Shown: positions 37,561 to 51,325, counted from the stretch's first letter. The stretch is DNA of 64,000 nt from Adiantum capillus-veneris (GCA_014529385.2 CM043960.1:78540332-78604331), one strand, 5' to 3'. The notes: generated by a model from the letters alone, not told the origin. Translations and numbers: made by a program.

Positions 37561-40110
37561 ATGACTCAATACAAATAAATAGTAAGGATGACAAAGTTAA
37601 CATCAACATTGGGTTGCAAATTGAATTCAACTTAGCATACACATACATGATATAAGAGCATCCATAGAGGATCCAAACATCTATAATGATTTGAAAGCCA
37701 TAAGTGCTCACAAAGAGCATCACACCACCCAATCTACCTTGAATCCCATAGGACCCTTGTGGTGACATGTATATAACCAATGGCATTAACATAAGCATCA
37801 AGAGAAAAATCATGCACAAGCTTTGCTCTCTTTAAAAGTGCTCAATCTTTATTCATGTATCTTATCTCCTCTCACCAAGAACAAGCTAGTCCTCAATGGT
37901 TAGCCCCAAAAATGCTTAACTCACCCTTGGATAATCTCTCAAAAATTGTGTACACACTTATAATGTCACTTAGTCATAAATGATATAAGAGCATCCATAG
38001 AGGACTCAAACATCTATACTCATTTGAAAACCTTATGTGCTGACCTTGTGGGTGGGTGGGTGGGATCATTTAATAATTATGTGATGATCATGTGAGTGCG
38101 AGAAGGGGAAATTAAATTTAATTTTTTTCCACATTTTTACATACAAAAAAGTGCCATAAAATGGAACTTCAAAAAAACTTTACAGATTGAACAAGAAAAG
38201 GGTGTATTTTATTTGTCATAAATTCACAGATAAGGAGTTTTAAAAATAATTCTTGAACGCATGTGATATACAAAATTTATGCATAGTGATCCCCCGAAGG
38301 GACGGGGGGTGTTCTCACAAAGAGCACCACATAGTGGCATCAAATTCCAAGAATAGACCAAAATGTTGTCAAGAAAACATCAAATTGCATGCACAACAAA
38401 ATATGGCATTTTTTTTAATATAGCTTGCTATTACTCAGAGATTTTGTTCATGCAATGTCACATCATTTTGATGCTACAAATATATTTTTGAAGTTGCCAA
38501 AAGCTGTAAGACTAACTACTCACTTATTGAAATTTGAATCAATATTGAGGAGATATGGCCAAAAGGTCAACTTTTTCTATGCATGAATTTGACCCTCCTA
38601 CATATTGAATGGAGAAAATTTTCTAAGAATATTTTTGTTTAATTTGATTGCACCAATGTATCAAAACATACTACAACTCAAAAAAGGTTTTCCTCTTTCC
38701 CTCTCTTTCTCTTTCTGTGCACATCACCCACACACCTACTACTCAAAGCTCTATGTACACTCTAAGCTCCTTAAGCTCCATAACTTGTATGCACATGGAT
38801 TCCCACAAACTCAAAGCTCGCAACTTGCCTCTCCACGCAAATGCCAAACACCGGCTCTATACCACTTTGTTGGACCTAGAAGTGATGTATGCATGGAGAG
38901 CAAAGGGATATGAGAATATGCAAGAGAGTTAAATAGAGCAGTTTCTATTGCAATACTACAAATGTAACTCCTTATCTAGTATGTATCGGTTAATGAAAAA
39001 GAATGGTCAGTCAAGTTAGTAATTGGGCGAGGATGTATCGCCAAGGCTAATGGGTATTTTACAATCTATAGCCCTTATATTCTTCAATGTGCCCTAGAAA
39101 GATACATTTTTGGCTCTACATCCACTTGGTTTGAGAAGCATCTTGTGCATGCACATAGTACAATCAATACCATACACTTGAAAGCAACTAAAAGGTTTCA
39201 TATCAAGACACGCATCGCACACCTTTGTGTAGCCACAACTCACAATATACACAACAATAGCTACTCCTTTGGCCCAAAAAGAGTCACATAGGTGTCTTTC
39301 CTTTTTGACACATCGTGCCATGTCAACAATGATGATTATTTTGATCAAGTTTTCCATATTTCTAGTGTGTGTGTGTGCTATAAGGTTTATATACTCCCTT
39401 TCTCCTTGTAGACTCCTCATTTTAGATCATAGGTGAAGCTAATTAAGGAGATGGAAAAAGAGAATATAAATGGAAAAGAAGCTAGCATGGTCTTTGAAAG
39501 GTACAGAGGTGACCATCATCACCATGACCAGGGTTAAACAACATGCATAGCTCAGAGGCTAATCCAGCTTGTCATAGAGGCATGTGTACCACATTGAAAG
39601 GTTGAGCCTCACATGACCCTTATTTAGACTCAGAGTTGGCATTCCCCCCTGAAGGGTAATCCCATACAAGAAAGAGCACAAAGTATCCTCATGGGAAAAA
39701 AGCTTTAAATTTATTAGTGCTATGCATAAAGCACTAAATAAATTATTATAAAGAATTTGCCATTAAGGCAAGGGGTTCCCATTTAAGAGCTTGGCACTGT
39801 TTCTCAATCTAGGGATTATCTTTTTCAATGTCTTCTAAAGCTTGGAGAAAACTTGGATCACTTTCTCCACTTAAATTCTATTGATCAAAATCTAAAATTC
39901 CAATGCCATGTTCAAATTCATATTAGATTCTAGAAGTGGTCCTTAGCCTACACTAATAAGTGAATTTTAATGCCATGGTGTGAGATGACAAGGTATGCTC
40001 GAAACATCTTTCTCTCACCTTTTCATGTCCATAATTTCATTTTGGACAGCCTTGTTAATAATTTTTTTACCCTCTCGAGTGATTGACTTGGGGGGACTTG
40101 GAAAATCACG
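37561..40110. other. Relic DNA without a recognisable gene
   Basis: The region is AT-rich. A segment starting GATATAAGAGCATCC occurs at 37649 and again at 37982, a direct repeat about 333 bp apart. A copia integrase scrap lies at about 39080-39420. A minus-strand motif TCCAACAAAGTGGTATAGAG near 38860 resembles the junction of a copia LTR and primer site. Nothing else could be supported. Confidence 0.5.
39080..39420 (-). mobile_element. Copia integrase scrap
   Basis: The minus-strand translation includes DSFWAKGVAIVVYI followed by a cysteine-altered stretch and CRAKNVSF. This parallels the copia integrase region, where SFWLEAIMCATYVLNRCPTK occurs in copia-1. It is a short, decayed fossil with no LTRs attached. 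The call is by pattern only. Confidence 0.5.
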
Positions 40111-40649
40111 TGTTGGCATGATTTAACATCATCATGTAAATTAGGGGATAGCTAGACTTGTTTATATTTGATTGTTGAGTTTAACTAAATGTGAATGATT
40201 GAACTGTAAATTAGATTTGAACGAGGTTTTCCAAGTAGCCCTATTCTAGGATTGCCATTATGGCCACCATCAAATAAATTAAGTTTGTACATACCTTAGC
40301 ATAATGCTCATGGAAAATGCCTCTTGTAAAAATGTGAATGAAAATGACATGCTTCTAAAGCGGGGCCTAAAATTGGCAAAAGTTACTTTCAATAAAATGC
40401 TCTCAAATACACAAGTGCAAAGAGTCTTGTGCCATGCTAAGGCCAATATTATGTAGATTCCTTCTCCTCTCTGCTCTATGTGTTAAGGCTATTGATCTTA
40501 TTTACGTCAATCTAATATTCTTCATCCAAATTTTTTTCATAGCTTGATTGGTTATATATGTGTATAAGTTTGTGTCTAGAATGTTTACATTTGATTTATG
40601 AAAGGGAAGCCTGATTATGTGTAGAGTTTTAGTGATTTGATTTAGTGGT

Positions 40650-40876
40650 TGTTACCATATACATGTGGTAGTGATGTGTGTGAACACACTAGGACCGCCG
40701 GGGCATTTTTTCCCTCTTTAGGAGGTTTTTTCCCCCGTGCATTGTATATACGCCCATCACTCTAGGGCTATCTATCTTTCCATAGCACACTAAGTAACAC
40801 ACTCTCTATTGTGTGCCTTGAGCTTCCTTCGTCTTCTCCAAGCTGTGTGTGTTTCTCTGCAACCCTAATTCCAACA
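40650..40876 (+). repeat. 5' LTR of copia-3
   Basis: It is 227 bp, starts TGTTACCATATAC and ends TTCCAACA. No difference from the 3' LTR was found by eye. Confidence 0.95.
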
Positions 40877-40878
40877 AT

Positions 40879-40890
40879 TGGTATCAGAGC
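40879..40890 (+). other. Primer-binding site of copia-3
   Basis: TGGTATCAGAGC, initiator tRNA-Met type, lies two bases after the LTR end. Confidence 0.9.
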
Positions 40891-43800
40891 AGGTCACGTC
40901 CTCCCGGGCTTAGTCGCCAGCTGCTCCAGCACACGCCTGCTCACTTTCTCCGATTTCAGTGAGCTTTGGCAAGCGTTCGCAGGTTGACAAATATTTTGGG
41001 AGAACTCGAAGAGCTCGGTCTGCTCAGAATTTTGATTTGGGCTCATTTCGGCCTCCGTTTCCACTACGGGCAGTACTGCACAGGTTATTTCGTCATTTTG
41101 TGCAGATTTTCTGTCAGTGCCGTTTTCTGCATAACAGGTGCCTTATAGTCTTCTACGGTTTGTGCTATATAGCACAAGTTGTTCCCGCTCCATTTCTCCT
41201 ATTTTCGGGCAGTTTTCACATCAGGTGCAGCATTTACCATGGCTGACAACAACAACACAGATGTGTTCAAGATGTTTGCTGCTGAGGACAGGTTGGATGG
41301 GGACAACTACCCTATGTGGGCTTATATGATGCAACACGTTCTTGTGTCAAAAGGTGTCTGGAACATTGTGCAGGGCATTGATGTACGTCCTGGTTCTGAA
41401 GATGTAGGCGATATTGAGGATGTTGCAGGTCTTGCTGCAAGGATTGCAGCTGTTAGAGTTGTTTTGCCTACAGCAGAACAAGCTCGTTGGGATGTTAAGG
41501 ATGCGCAGGCTCATGCATTGATTGCGTTGTCTGTGAAGCGCACCATTATTCCTCACATCCGTTCAGCAAAATCTGCAAAACAGGCTTGGGATATTCTAGC
41601 AGGTCTTTATGCAAGCCGCAATGAGGCTAAAATTGCTTTGCTGCGTAAAGAGCTAGAGTCGAAGATTATGCATGAGGAAGATGATATGGACACTTTCCTT
41701 GCTAGTGTCAAGGATATCAATGAGCAACTCATTTCTGCAGGTGAAGTCATTTCTGACAGTTCCCTTGTGCAGACTGTTCTTGATGCCTTACCAGATTCCT
41801 ACCAGACTTTTGCTAGTACTTGGAGACTGATGACCCAAGGAAATCCTGAAGTTGTCAAGTTTGATGCATTATGCACATTGCTGTTGCAAGAGTCACTTTC
41901 TAGAAAAAACAGGACTAGGCAGCGTGCAGTTGAACAGGCTTTTATTGCTTCTCAAAGAAAGGGTGGTAACAGTAATGCAGCCACTTCTTATGGTTCTGCT
42001 GCGAGTGGCAAAATTTCTGTTCCTAATGCTTCTGCTGGCAGCACTTCGTCTGGCAATTCTGGTGATAAGGGCAAAAAGAAGATGCGTTGCCATTATTGTA
42101 AAGCCAATGATCACTTGATCAAGTCGTGTCCTAAGTTGAAGGCCAAAGAGGCTAAGAAGAAAGAGGGTGGTTCCACTGCAAATGCTGGTTCCACTACAAA
42201 TGCAGCCATTGTTGAGTCTTCTGTGAAAGGAGATTGTGATGCTGATGTTGATGCAGAATGGGCTTTTAGCGCAGAGTGCACTTACAATCCTGCTGTCCAT
42301 GATGCATGCTTGTCAGTTGCTGCAGATTCACATGTGTGGTATTTCGACAGTGGTGCTACAAAGCACATTACCTCACATCGTGAATTGTTTACCTCTCTCG
42401 AGTCTGTCCCTCATGGGAATTCAGTCACTTGTGCCAACAACGCCTCTTATCCAGTTCAGGGAGTTGGAAAGATTGTGCTCACTGCTGCTAATGGCAGTTC
42501 CTTCACACTTGTTGATGCACTTTATGTACCTGGGATCAAGAAGAATCTCTTGTCTGTATCCGCACTTGCTAGACTTGGACTTGTAGTCAAATTTGTGGAT
42601 GACAAATGTACAGTTCATGATCTCAGTTTTGGTGATGAAATTGTTGCATCTGGGCTTTTGTGCCGTGGGCTGTATAAGCTCACTTTGTATGACAAGTGTG
42701 GACAAAATTTTGCAAATGCTGTTGCAGATTCAAGGGCTATTTCAGATGCAAAACTTTGGCATGCACGTTTTGGTCATCTGAATTTTGCCAGTTTGCTGCG
42801 TTTGCAGAAATCTGATATGGTTGCTTCTTTGCCGCCTCTTGAAGCACCTATCAAACATGTTTGTGAAGGCTGTATTCTGGGTAAAATGCAGCGTTCTAAG
42901 TTTCCAAAGGATGGTTCAGTTAGGGCCACATGCAGGTTGCAGCTTGTGCATAGTGACGTTTGTGGGCCCATGCAAACTCCGTCCTTGGGCAATTACCTGT
43001 ACTTCGTGACTTTCATTGATGATTACTCCAGGCATGCGTGGGTATTTCCGCTTAAAGCGAAGTCCGAAGTTTTTATGTGCTTCAAACAATTTTTGGCTAT
43101 GACTGAAAATGTCTCAAAATGTACTATGGGCACCCTCCGTTCCGATCGAGGGGGGGAGTATATGTCTCATGAATTTAATGCATTTCTGGCTAGTCGTGGG
43201 ATAAAACACCAATGTACAGTGCCTTATACACCTCAGCAAAATGGTGTTGCTGAGAGGAAAAACAGGTCACTAACGGAAATGGCACGATGTATGGTCAAAA
43301 GTCAAGCTTTGCCGCATTCTTTTTGGCTTGAGGCCATCATGTGTGCCACTTATGTACTTAACAGGTGTCCTACGAAAGCTTTGCAGTCTATTACTCCATA
43401 TGAAGCATGGCATGATAGAAAACCTTCTATTGAGCACATGCGTGTTTTTGGCTGTTTGGCATATGCTTTGGTGCCACAAGTGCAGCGCAGAAAATTGGAT
43501 GATAAGGCTGTCAAATGTATTTTTGTTGGTTATAGTGCTGAAAGCAAAGGTTACAGGTTGTATCATCCGCAAACAAAACGTATTCTGGTTTCACGGGATG
43601 TAGTGTTTGTGGAAGATTCTGTTCAACCCTTGCTGTCATGTACTAGAGACAGTAATGTAAGCTCACAGGACATTTATGACACTTTGTTGCCTCTTTTCAG
43701 TGGTGGAAATACGAATGTAAGTTCCAATGAGGCAAATGTACAGCCTATGGGGGTTTCTGAAAATGTTTTAGAACAGCCTATTACTGATGCAGATGTACAT

Positions 43801-45600
43801 GATGTACTTGATGAGGAAAGGGCTGAAAATGAGCAGGCTAGAGGTATGCCAAAATGACTGGTGCACACTTTGCGTGACAGTAAATTGGATGCACCTTTAT
43901 CTAGTCGTACTCGTTCAGGCTCTCGCCATGCATCTTATGCATCAGATTGTTATGCTTTGGCTGTGTCTAGTTTACATGATGTTGAGGAGCCTCTGTCCTT
44001 TGATGAAGCACAGAATTCAGAAAATTAGATTGCTGCCATGAAATCAGAATATGATGCACTTATAGAGAATGACACATGGACTTTATGTGATTTGCCTCCT
44101 GGCAAAAAGGCCATTGGTACGAAGTGGGTTTACAAGTTGAAACGCAAGCCGGATGGTGAGATCGATCGCCATAAGGCTCGACTTGTTGCAAAGGGTTATG
44201 CACAACAAAAAGGCATAGATTATGAAGAGACTTTTGCTCCCACTTGTCGTATGACTACTGTGCGTTTTCTATGTGCATTGGCAACTCATTTTGGTTGGGA
44301 TGTACATCAATCAGACATTGTTACTGCTTTCTTGAATGGTGACATATTTGAGGAAGTTTATGTAGCGCAGCCTCGCGGTTTTGTCATAAAAGGACAAGAG
44401 GACAAAGTGTGCAAATGTAAGAAGGCTTTGTATGGGTTGAAGCAATCTCCTCGTGCTTGGTATGAGAAAGCTGACACTCATTTGGTTAAACGAGGCTTTC
44501 GTAACAGTCCAACAGAAAGCACATTGTATGTAGAGCGTGAGGATGATGTATTTCTCATTGTGGTTCTTTATGTTGATGATTTGCTGATCACTGGACCAAA
44601 TGAGAGACATATTGCTGAATTTAAGGCTGATTTGAATGCTACTTTCAAGATGAAAGATTTGGGGCTGTTGCATCATTACTTGGGTATACAGTTTAAGCAG
44701 TGTGATGGTGGTATTGCCTTGTGTCAGAAAAGTTACATAGAGACATTGCTATGTAAGTTTGGACTTGAGGATTGCAAACCTATTGCCACTCCCATGGAAA
44801 CAGGTTTGAAGTTGAGTCTACATGATGCTGGCGATCCTGCTGATGTCACTCTTTACCAAACTGCTGTTGGCTGCCTCATTTATGTATGCAACACGAGGCC
44901 AGATATTCAGTTTGCAGTCTCGCAGGTCAGCAGATTTATGCATAGCCCAGGGTCTAAGCATTGGCAGGCTGTCAAGAGGATTTTCCGCTACCTTAGTGGC
45001 ACTTTACATCTTGGCTTGTTTTATCCCAAGGGGGGATCATTGCCGCCAGACTTACATGCTTTTTCGGACTCAGATTGGGCTGGTTGTTTTGACACGCGAG
45101 TGTCCACAAGTGGTTTTTGTTTCATGCTTGGCAGTTCATGTATATCATGGTTAAGCAAGAAGCAACCTACTGTGGCCACTTCGAGTTGTGAGGCTGAGTA
45201 CAGGGCAGTCTTCACAGCTACGGTTGAGTGTGTATGGCTCAGACGCCTTATGGCTGACTTGGGTGTTGGACAGGACACTGCCAACACTATCTACACTGAC
45301 AGTCAGAGCGCATTGGCAGTTGCGAGGAACCCAGTTTTTCATGCTCGCACAAAGCACATTGAGGTGCATTACCACTATGTCAGGGAGAGGCTCTCAGCAG
45401 GAGAGATCAGCTTGGCTTATGTGCCAACACAGGACAACCTTGCATATCTTTTCACAAAGGCATTGTCTCGTGAGAAGCTTGAAGCTTTCCGCAAAGCTTT
45501 GGGCTTACTCCCCTTTGTGGACTGATCCTGTCCTCAGGGCATGGCACTTCCCTTTACTCATGTGCCAGCTCTCGTTCACCGCATCACTCCAGGGGGGATT

Positions 45601-45827
45601 TGTTACCATATACATGTGGTAGTGATGTGTGTGAACACACTAGGACCGCCGGGGCATTTTTTCCCTCTTTAGGAGGTTTTTTCCCCCGTGCATTGTATAT
45701 ACGCCCATCACTCTAGGGCTATCTATCTTTCCATAGCACACTAAGTAACACACTCTCTATTGTGTGCCTTGAGCTTCCTTCGTCTTCTCCAAGCTGTGTG
45801 TGTTTCTCTGCAACCCTAATTCCAACA
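45601..45827 (+). repeat. 3' LTR of copia-3
   Basis: It is 227 bp, preceded by CCAGGGGGGATT and followed by the target duplication GTGGT. Confidence 0.95.
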
Positions 45828-46303
45828 GTGGTAATTCTTCCCCACAATCCAACAACAACAGTGGTATCAAAGGTTTGGTCAAAGCAAATTGGCAATGAAA
45901 ATTCATAAATTCTTATATTTTAATCATGAAGATCGAATTCATAAAATTCATTTTCTTTTAACGTTAATCAAACTTACAATCAAAAAATTCTTCACAATTG
46001 TGATTATCGACAATCGAAATCGATATCAAAATATTTCAAAATTGAAACTCGTTAGAGTGTAAACTTGTAGAAGAGTTGGAGATTGAAAAGAAGATGGTGT
46101 TTTTTCATGTATCTCATTCGGAAGCTATCTTGAGTCAATTCGGGAAATAACCAATTGCGACCAACATAAGGCATGTGTCACACTAGGGCAGGCATGGAGC
46201 GACCATGCTGAGTTGGCATGCCACTATTCAACGAAAAAAATTTGATTTTTGGGCTTCAAGCCGTGTTGAGTGGGCGGCGTTATCAAATTTTTAACAGCGT
46301 GGC

Positions 46304-46313
46304 CACTACAACA
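46304..46313. repeat. Left terminal inverted repeat of the CACTA element
   Basis: CACTACAACA is followed by a CpG-rich subterminal array. The 3-bp target copy GGC lies just outside. Confidence 0.92.
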
Positions 46314-46739
46314 AAATAAGGTGTCATCGACACAGATATCGACGCGGCGCGTCGCTATCCGCGTCGCTGTGAAACCAGTCGCTATTTGCGACGCAGGTAT
46401 AGACGCGTATAGAGATGCAGATTGCCACACATATAGCGACGCAGATTGCCACGCACATAGCGACGACCATAACAGAAAAAAAAATCTTGGGCAAAGGGCA
46501 GGTAGCCTGGCATGTGTCCAGTTAAAAGATGGACACAGCCACAGCCAGACTTCCTGCCCTCTGCCCAAGAAAGCGAGCAACACCAAAATATCAACCATGC
46601 TCCCACGCACAGAAATTTCAGTAGAGTTCCCTTTGTTTTTACATAAACTTTTCAAAAAAAACCATATCATGTATACGCCTCCTACATGCTATCCATGTAG
46701 GATCTCACATGAGATTTAATGCCAATGAAAGACAACCGT

Positions 46740-46970
46740 ACCAACTGAAAAGCATAACCATAACGAACCATAACCATAACTTAAAAGCATAACCATAACC
46801 GGCTATAACCACTTTGATCAAAACCATAATGCAAATAACCATAACCATAAACAAAATTAACAATAACCATAAGCATAACCAAAAAGAGAAACAATAATTG
46901 TCTATACAATGACAATGACAATAATCATAACCATAAGGAAAACAATAACTGTCTGAACACTAACTGTTTG
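46740..46970. repeat. ATAACC-rich imperfect repeat
   Basis: Short units of ATAACC and CATAACCATAA recur across this stretch between the left subterminal array and the TNPA-like gene of the CACTA element. Confidence 0.6.
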
Positions 46971-47362
46971 TACAAAAAAGAGACACAGAAGCGTGGCTGT
47001 GTCTCACAAAGCATATATATGAAATCTGGTCCACTAATGACTAGGCGTCACAACCTGCACATAGGACAACTCACAAAATTAGTATTGATATTACTTCACA
47101 TATACTGACTTAATTAAATCAACTTACACATATTAACGTCTCACCTCAAGCGATCAGCGAGACTGTAAGGCCTCCCAGTCTACAGGCTCTCCTGAAGCTT
47201 CAAGATCATTCAGTACTTCATAGATACCTCTTCGATATCCATTTGACTCCTCCTCGCGTGTCGGAGCTCGATGCATCGCAAGATTCTGCGTTTATACAAA
47301 AATCAAAGTAATAAGAATACATGATTCATCGCGTTTTAAAAAACGCCATAGTTAAGATTGGA

Positions 47363-48303
47363 TTAGAAACTCACAAACTCATAGCGAAAGGTGTCGAAGC
47401 CTCCGCTGCCAAGATGAGATGTCCCCCTAGTCATATGTCGTACCTGTGCGGCCTCACGCTGCTGTCTGAACCGCGTGGCCGCTGTCCGCTCATCCTCCCT
47501 GATCTGCAGCCATGTCTCGTGTGGGATGCCCGTAGGCTTCGGTGAGCCGGTCCTAAAAGCCTTCCGAGCTGCATCTCGTCGATGTTTCAAGGTGTCCCGT
47601 GCAACACCCTTGATCCACCGCACTGGAACAACGGAAGAACCCGGAGCAGGCTGGTACTCTCTCAGGATAGTCTCCACTGTGTAAGTGACTTTTTCCTTTT
47701 CTTACTGATCCCAAGACGTCAGAATGCTGGTCGAAAACTGCAGCTCCACGAGCTGGCGAATCCGCTGTCGCATCTCAGTCCCGACTCTATCCATGTCAAC
47801 AGAACCATCTCCCCGTACATTATAGAGCTTGGAGGCATAGGATCGTGTGCCCCCCAAGGTGTCCGAGGTGTGCCAAGAGGTGTGTCGAGAGGTGTGCCTG
47901 GGTAGGACGGGGGTCGTGAGCGAGGAGGGGTCGAAGCATCTGTGGACCCTCCTCCACAGCAACCACCACCTCCACCTGACGATCGCTGAGATCGGCGAGT
48001 GCACCTGTGCTGCGGAGATGAGGACGTACCCGCCTCTGCCCCACCCCTAGGTGTCGAAGTGGCCATGATGGGAGAAGAAGGCGTCGTACCCATAGGCGTC
48101 CTGAACCCCGTAGGCGTCCCCCCCCTAGGCGTCGGACCCTCGGGTGTGAAGCCCGGAGGCGTGGTACCCGTGCCTCTGGCTACCCAGTACTGAGAAGCCT
48201 CTGCCATCTGAGCAGGTGTCATCCGTGTAACGAAGCCCATGAATGCATCTGCACTCATGGAAGCGGGATCTGGAATCTCGTCTGCCATACTAAAGTCCTG
48301 CAC
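47363..48303 (-). CDS. TNP1/TNPA-like protein of the CACTA element (partial, probably spliced)
   Basis: Two minus-strand segments appear to belong together. The first (48303-47719, about 194 residues) starts MQDFSMADEIPDPASM and is a Pro/Gly/Thr-rich, probably disordered region with repeated TPxG(T/S) units. The second (about 47677-47363) includes RRDAARKAFRTGSP, WLQIREDE and HMTRGTSHLGSGGF. It resembles the plant En/Spm Transposase_24 family, where a His-Thr-Gly-Ser motif follows a Trp-rich helix. TNPA-type proteins bind the subterminal repeats and assist excision. The short gap between the segments could be an intron. The domain call is by pattern and moderate. Confidence 0.5.
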
Positions 48304-48689
48304 AAAGAAAGTAAAATAAAGCGTCAGAACACAGTTGTTTAAATTAACTTTAAGCTTAATTTTAAATCAAAGTCTTCACAAAAACACTTACAGGCATAGG
48401 CCTCGACGAGTGAAGCATCATCGATAAGATCTTACACCGTATCATCGTCTATCTCTAATTGCAAACATAACTCTGTCCCAACTCGTTCTGGCAGATTGTC
48501 TTCATCCATTGCATCTTCATCTACAAGTGTCAATTTTGGCTCGTCTGCGTCATCCCTCGTATATCTGTCAACTTCCTCTGCCATACCTTCGTCCATCTCA
48601 TCTAATGTCACAATAGTATGGATGTCGTCTGTCTAACTTTCCTCCAGGAGATCTTGCCCTTCAAATACTTGTTTATTTCTTGGAGCAAC

Positions 48690-50315
48690 CTAAACCACAA
48701 ACCACCATTGTCGCTCTCGAGGGTCCGGTACAAAGACCACTTGCTCGCAATGTTCGGGGAGAGCAAATGTGTCGCTTGCATCTGTCCAAATCTTTGTAGA
48801 ATCTATTTGCACAAGTTTGTTTCCATCTCTGCGTACCGTTGCATTGCGACCATAAGTAATCACCTTGAACCACTTCACATCCAACAAAAACATCTCAAAC
48901 CGCCTGAAGCTTACTTTCAGGATATCTGACACCATACCACAGTAATCCAGGTTGCTAGTGCTCTCATTCGTGTCTCTAGCACTGGCCCTGCTCTTTTGCA
49001 TGAAACTAACCATTACCCCACTGTCAAACGTGTTTCTTCTGCTATCAATTTGTTGTGTTCTGAAATGCTTTCCATGCGACCACAGTGCCATGTATGTATG
49101 ATACTTCCAGTCACATCCAATAGCCAGCTCTTCCTCTTCTAGAGATATGGGTTCTTCGATCTGTCAAGCTGCTCTCACTGTCTTGTCCAACCATGCCATT
49201 GTAGGGAATTCAGGTAGAGAAGCGAGATAGTCTGGCAAGGGTAAGCCTCTAGTCGTTCGACTTCGCCTGAAATCCTGTCGCTCTAGATTGCGTCTCTCTT
49301 TCTCTTCTTCGTACCTTTCAAGCCATTTTTGCATCGGCGCTGAATTTAGTATACAGAACTTCATGATCTTTTCTCGCATGGCCAGGTTCATTTTCTTCGG
49401 CACCCCTTTCCCTTGCGGCTCCTCTCCCACCAGTCTTGGATCCTCCTCATCGCTCCACAGTCAAGGCATTTCTGGGTCAGAAACGGATAGAAATTCGGTC
49501 GTCAATACAAGAGACTCTTGCACCAGCCATCCTTCTACCATGCTCCCCTCTGGACGCGCTTTTTGGCGAACAAAACCCTTAAGTGTTTTCATGAACCGCT
49601 CTAGAAAGAACATCCAACGGCTGTGGACTGTATCTGCCACTGCAACCTCATCTACTACATGGACAAGCAAGTGCATTTGGATAGTTAGGCAGCTCGTGGG
49701 TAGATACTTCTCAATCATGCAAACTGCCTCAATGGAGTTAGCCCTTGCGACTGCAATAGATTCCTCCCGTATCTCCTTGGAAGAGATCCACCGCACTAGC
49801 TCTGAAATCTTGTATATGCAGGTCCGCACTTCCTCCGTTAAACACCCCTTGATCTCAATTGGAAGAATGAATTGCAAGAACTTATGCCAGTCGTGCGATT
49901 TCAACCCTGACAGTTGATCGTCACGGGTGAATGTTGTCTTGAGATATTGCATATATCCTGTTGGCGTCCTGAACTCTGAAATCACCCTTTTCACTTGTCA
50001 CTCTTCGTTTTTTAGCAATACCCATGGCGCTCTTGGAAGTTTTGTTTGACCAGCTGCATTGGTGAAAGGCCACAGCTCTAGCATCTTTCCAACCGACTGC
50101 AAATCATCTCGTGAAGCTCAATTGTCTTTCATTCCCATGATTGTCTTCCAGAGGAGCTCTCCCACATTCTTGAATATATGCATTGGATCCAGCAAATGGT
50201 TAATTAGTAGATCACCCCAGTACGGCAACGTATGGAGAATGGACAAACGTTTCATTCCTGGAACAGGTTGCCCCTCATGTTGCTCCCATCGGCGACACCA
50301 CTCTTGTACATGCAT
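48690..50315 (-). pseudogene. TNP2-like CACTA transposase, N-terminal part missing
   Basis: On the minus strand, 50315-50118 encodes the end of a Transposase_21-type domain (GMKRLSILHTLPYWGD, then LLDPMHIFKNVGELLW). 49994-49461 encodes a DUF4218-type domain (SHDWHKFLQFILPI, CMIEKYLPTSCL, IQMHLLVHVVDEV, RWMFFLERFMKTLKGFVRQK). 49430-49164 encodes a linker, and 49091-48690 a DUF4216-type domain (NLDYCGMVSDILKVSF, then FEMFLLDVKWF). This is the standard TNP2 order. The catalytic N-terminal half, usually several hundred residues, is absent: the coding sequence stops upstream at a (CT)n tract at 50349. The frame changes between segments may be introns or decay. The enzyme would cut and join the transposon ends, but this copy should be inactive. 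Confidence 0.78.
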
Positions 50316-50346
50316 AGGACGACATTCGACACGACCAAGATAGCCT

Positions 50347-50348
<2 letters not shown>

Positions 50349-50432
<84 letters not shown>
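50349..50432. repeat. Pure (CT)n microsatellite, 84 bp
   Basis: An uninterrupted CT run lies directly against the transposase remnant. Further CT/TATA runs follow at 50525-50660. Confidence 0.97.
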
Positions 50433-50435
<3 letters not shown>

Positions 50436-50520
50436 CTCGCTCTCGCTATCTCTCTTTCTCTCTCTATTTCCCTATTTTCCTATCTCTCTCTATTTCTCTA
50501 TTTTCCTATTTCTCTGCCAT

Positions 50521-50524
<4 letters not shown>

Positions 50525-50573
<49 letters not shown>

Positions 50574-50585
50574 AATAACTCTCTT

Positions 50586-50632
<47 letters not shown>

Positions 50633-51072
50633 ACCTCTCTCTCTCTCTCTCTCTCGCTCTCTACTTCTCTATCTCTCTAATGATCGAACGAGTGACCGAT
50701 CTAGGGAGATCTAGACGCCCATGACTGCGGAGGACTACACAACATCGACAGAGGCTGCATCAGAGGATCTAGCTAGGTCACTTTGGCTCGACATGCACAA
50801 TGCCCGGTTAGAGTACTGACCATGGAGGAGATCTACCTATCCCAACTAGCTCGTTTAGCCGTTTAGTCCACACCCAGCAGTTTAGGATTCCATAATATTT
50901 TATTTTGTCATCTTCTTACTCTGACTTTGTATCAGATCCATCACATTGTAACTTTCTTGTCTCATGTCTCATAGGTCACTTTGGCCTTTCGAAGACGTTA
51001 ATATAACATTTCATTTCATTTCTCTCTTTAATTTTTTTTTCTTTATTAATTTTAATTTCCTAAGCATACATT

Positions 51073-51115
<43 letters not shown>

Positions 51116-51325
51116 TACCTACACACACACACACACATTTCTCTCTCTCTCTCTCCTACACACACACCTCTCTCTCTCTCTCTTTCCTACACACACACAC
51201 ACCGCTCTCTCTCTCTCTCTCTATTTCCTACACACACACACATACACACACCTCTCTCTCTCTCTCTCTTTCCTCTACACACACACACACACCGCTCTCT
51301 CTCTCTTTCCTACACACACACACAC

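Larger units (their letters stand above)
40650..45827 (+). mobile_element. Copia-3, young near-whole Ty1/copia element
   Basis: This is a sister of copia-1, with only scattered base differences over 5.2 kb by eye. It has a perfect target duplication GTGGT (40645-40649 and 45828-45832), two 227-bp LTRs that look identical, the primer site TGGTATCAGAGC (40879-40890) and a polypurine tract before 45601. Gag starts at about 41239 and the knuckle lies near 42088-42129. Protease lies near 42338, integrase at about 42760-43460, reverse transcriptase at about 44095-44740 and RNase H at about 45050-45490. It looks nearly whole, with about two breaks. Both LTRs share a CCATAGCAC variant absent from copia-1, so the two are separate insertions. 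Confidence 0.95.

Noticed and set aside
38281-38320. Possible structured RNA at the CCCCCGAAGGGACGGGGGG motif
   Set aside because: The short GC-rich palindrome is isolated, with no wider conserved fold that I could see.
46270-46719. Frames on both strands across 46224-46719
   Set aside because: They cross the CACTA end and its subterminal CGTCG arrays, with DADCHTYSDADCHAHSD-type repeats, so they are repeat by-products.
50232-50522. Leu-Ser repeat protein
   Set aside because: It is a translation of the pure CT tract; the opposite strand gives Arg-Glu repeats in the same way. The same applies at 37168-37557, 57117-57392, 61007-61358 and 62401-62791.
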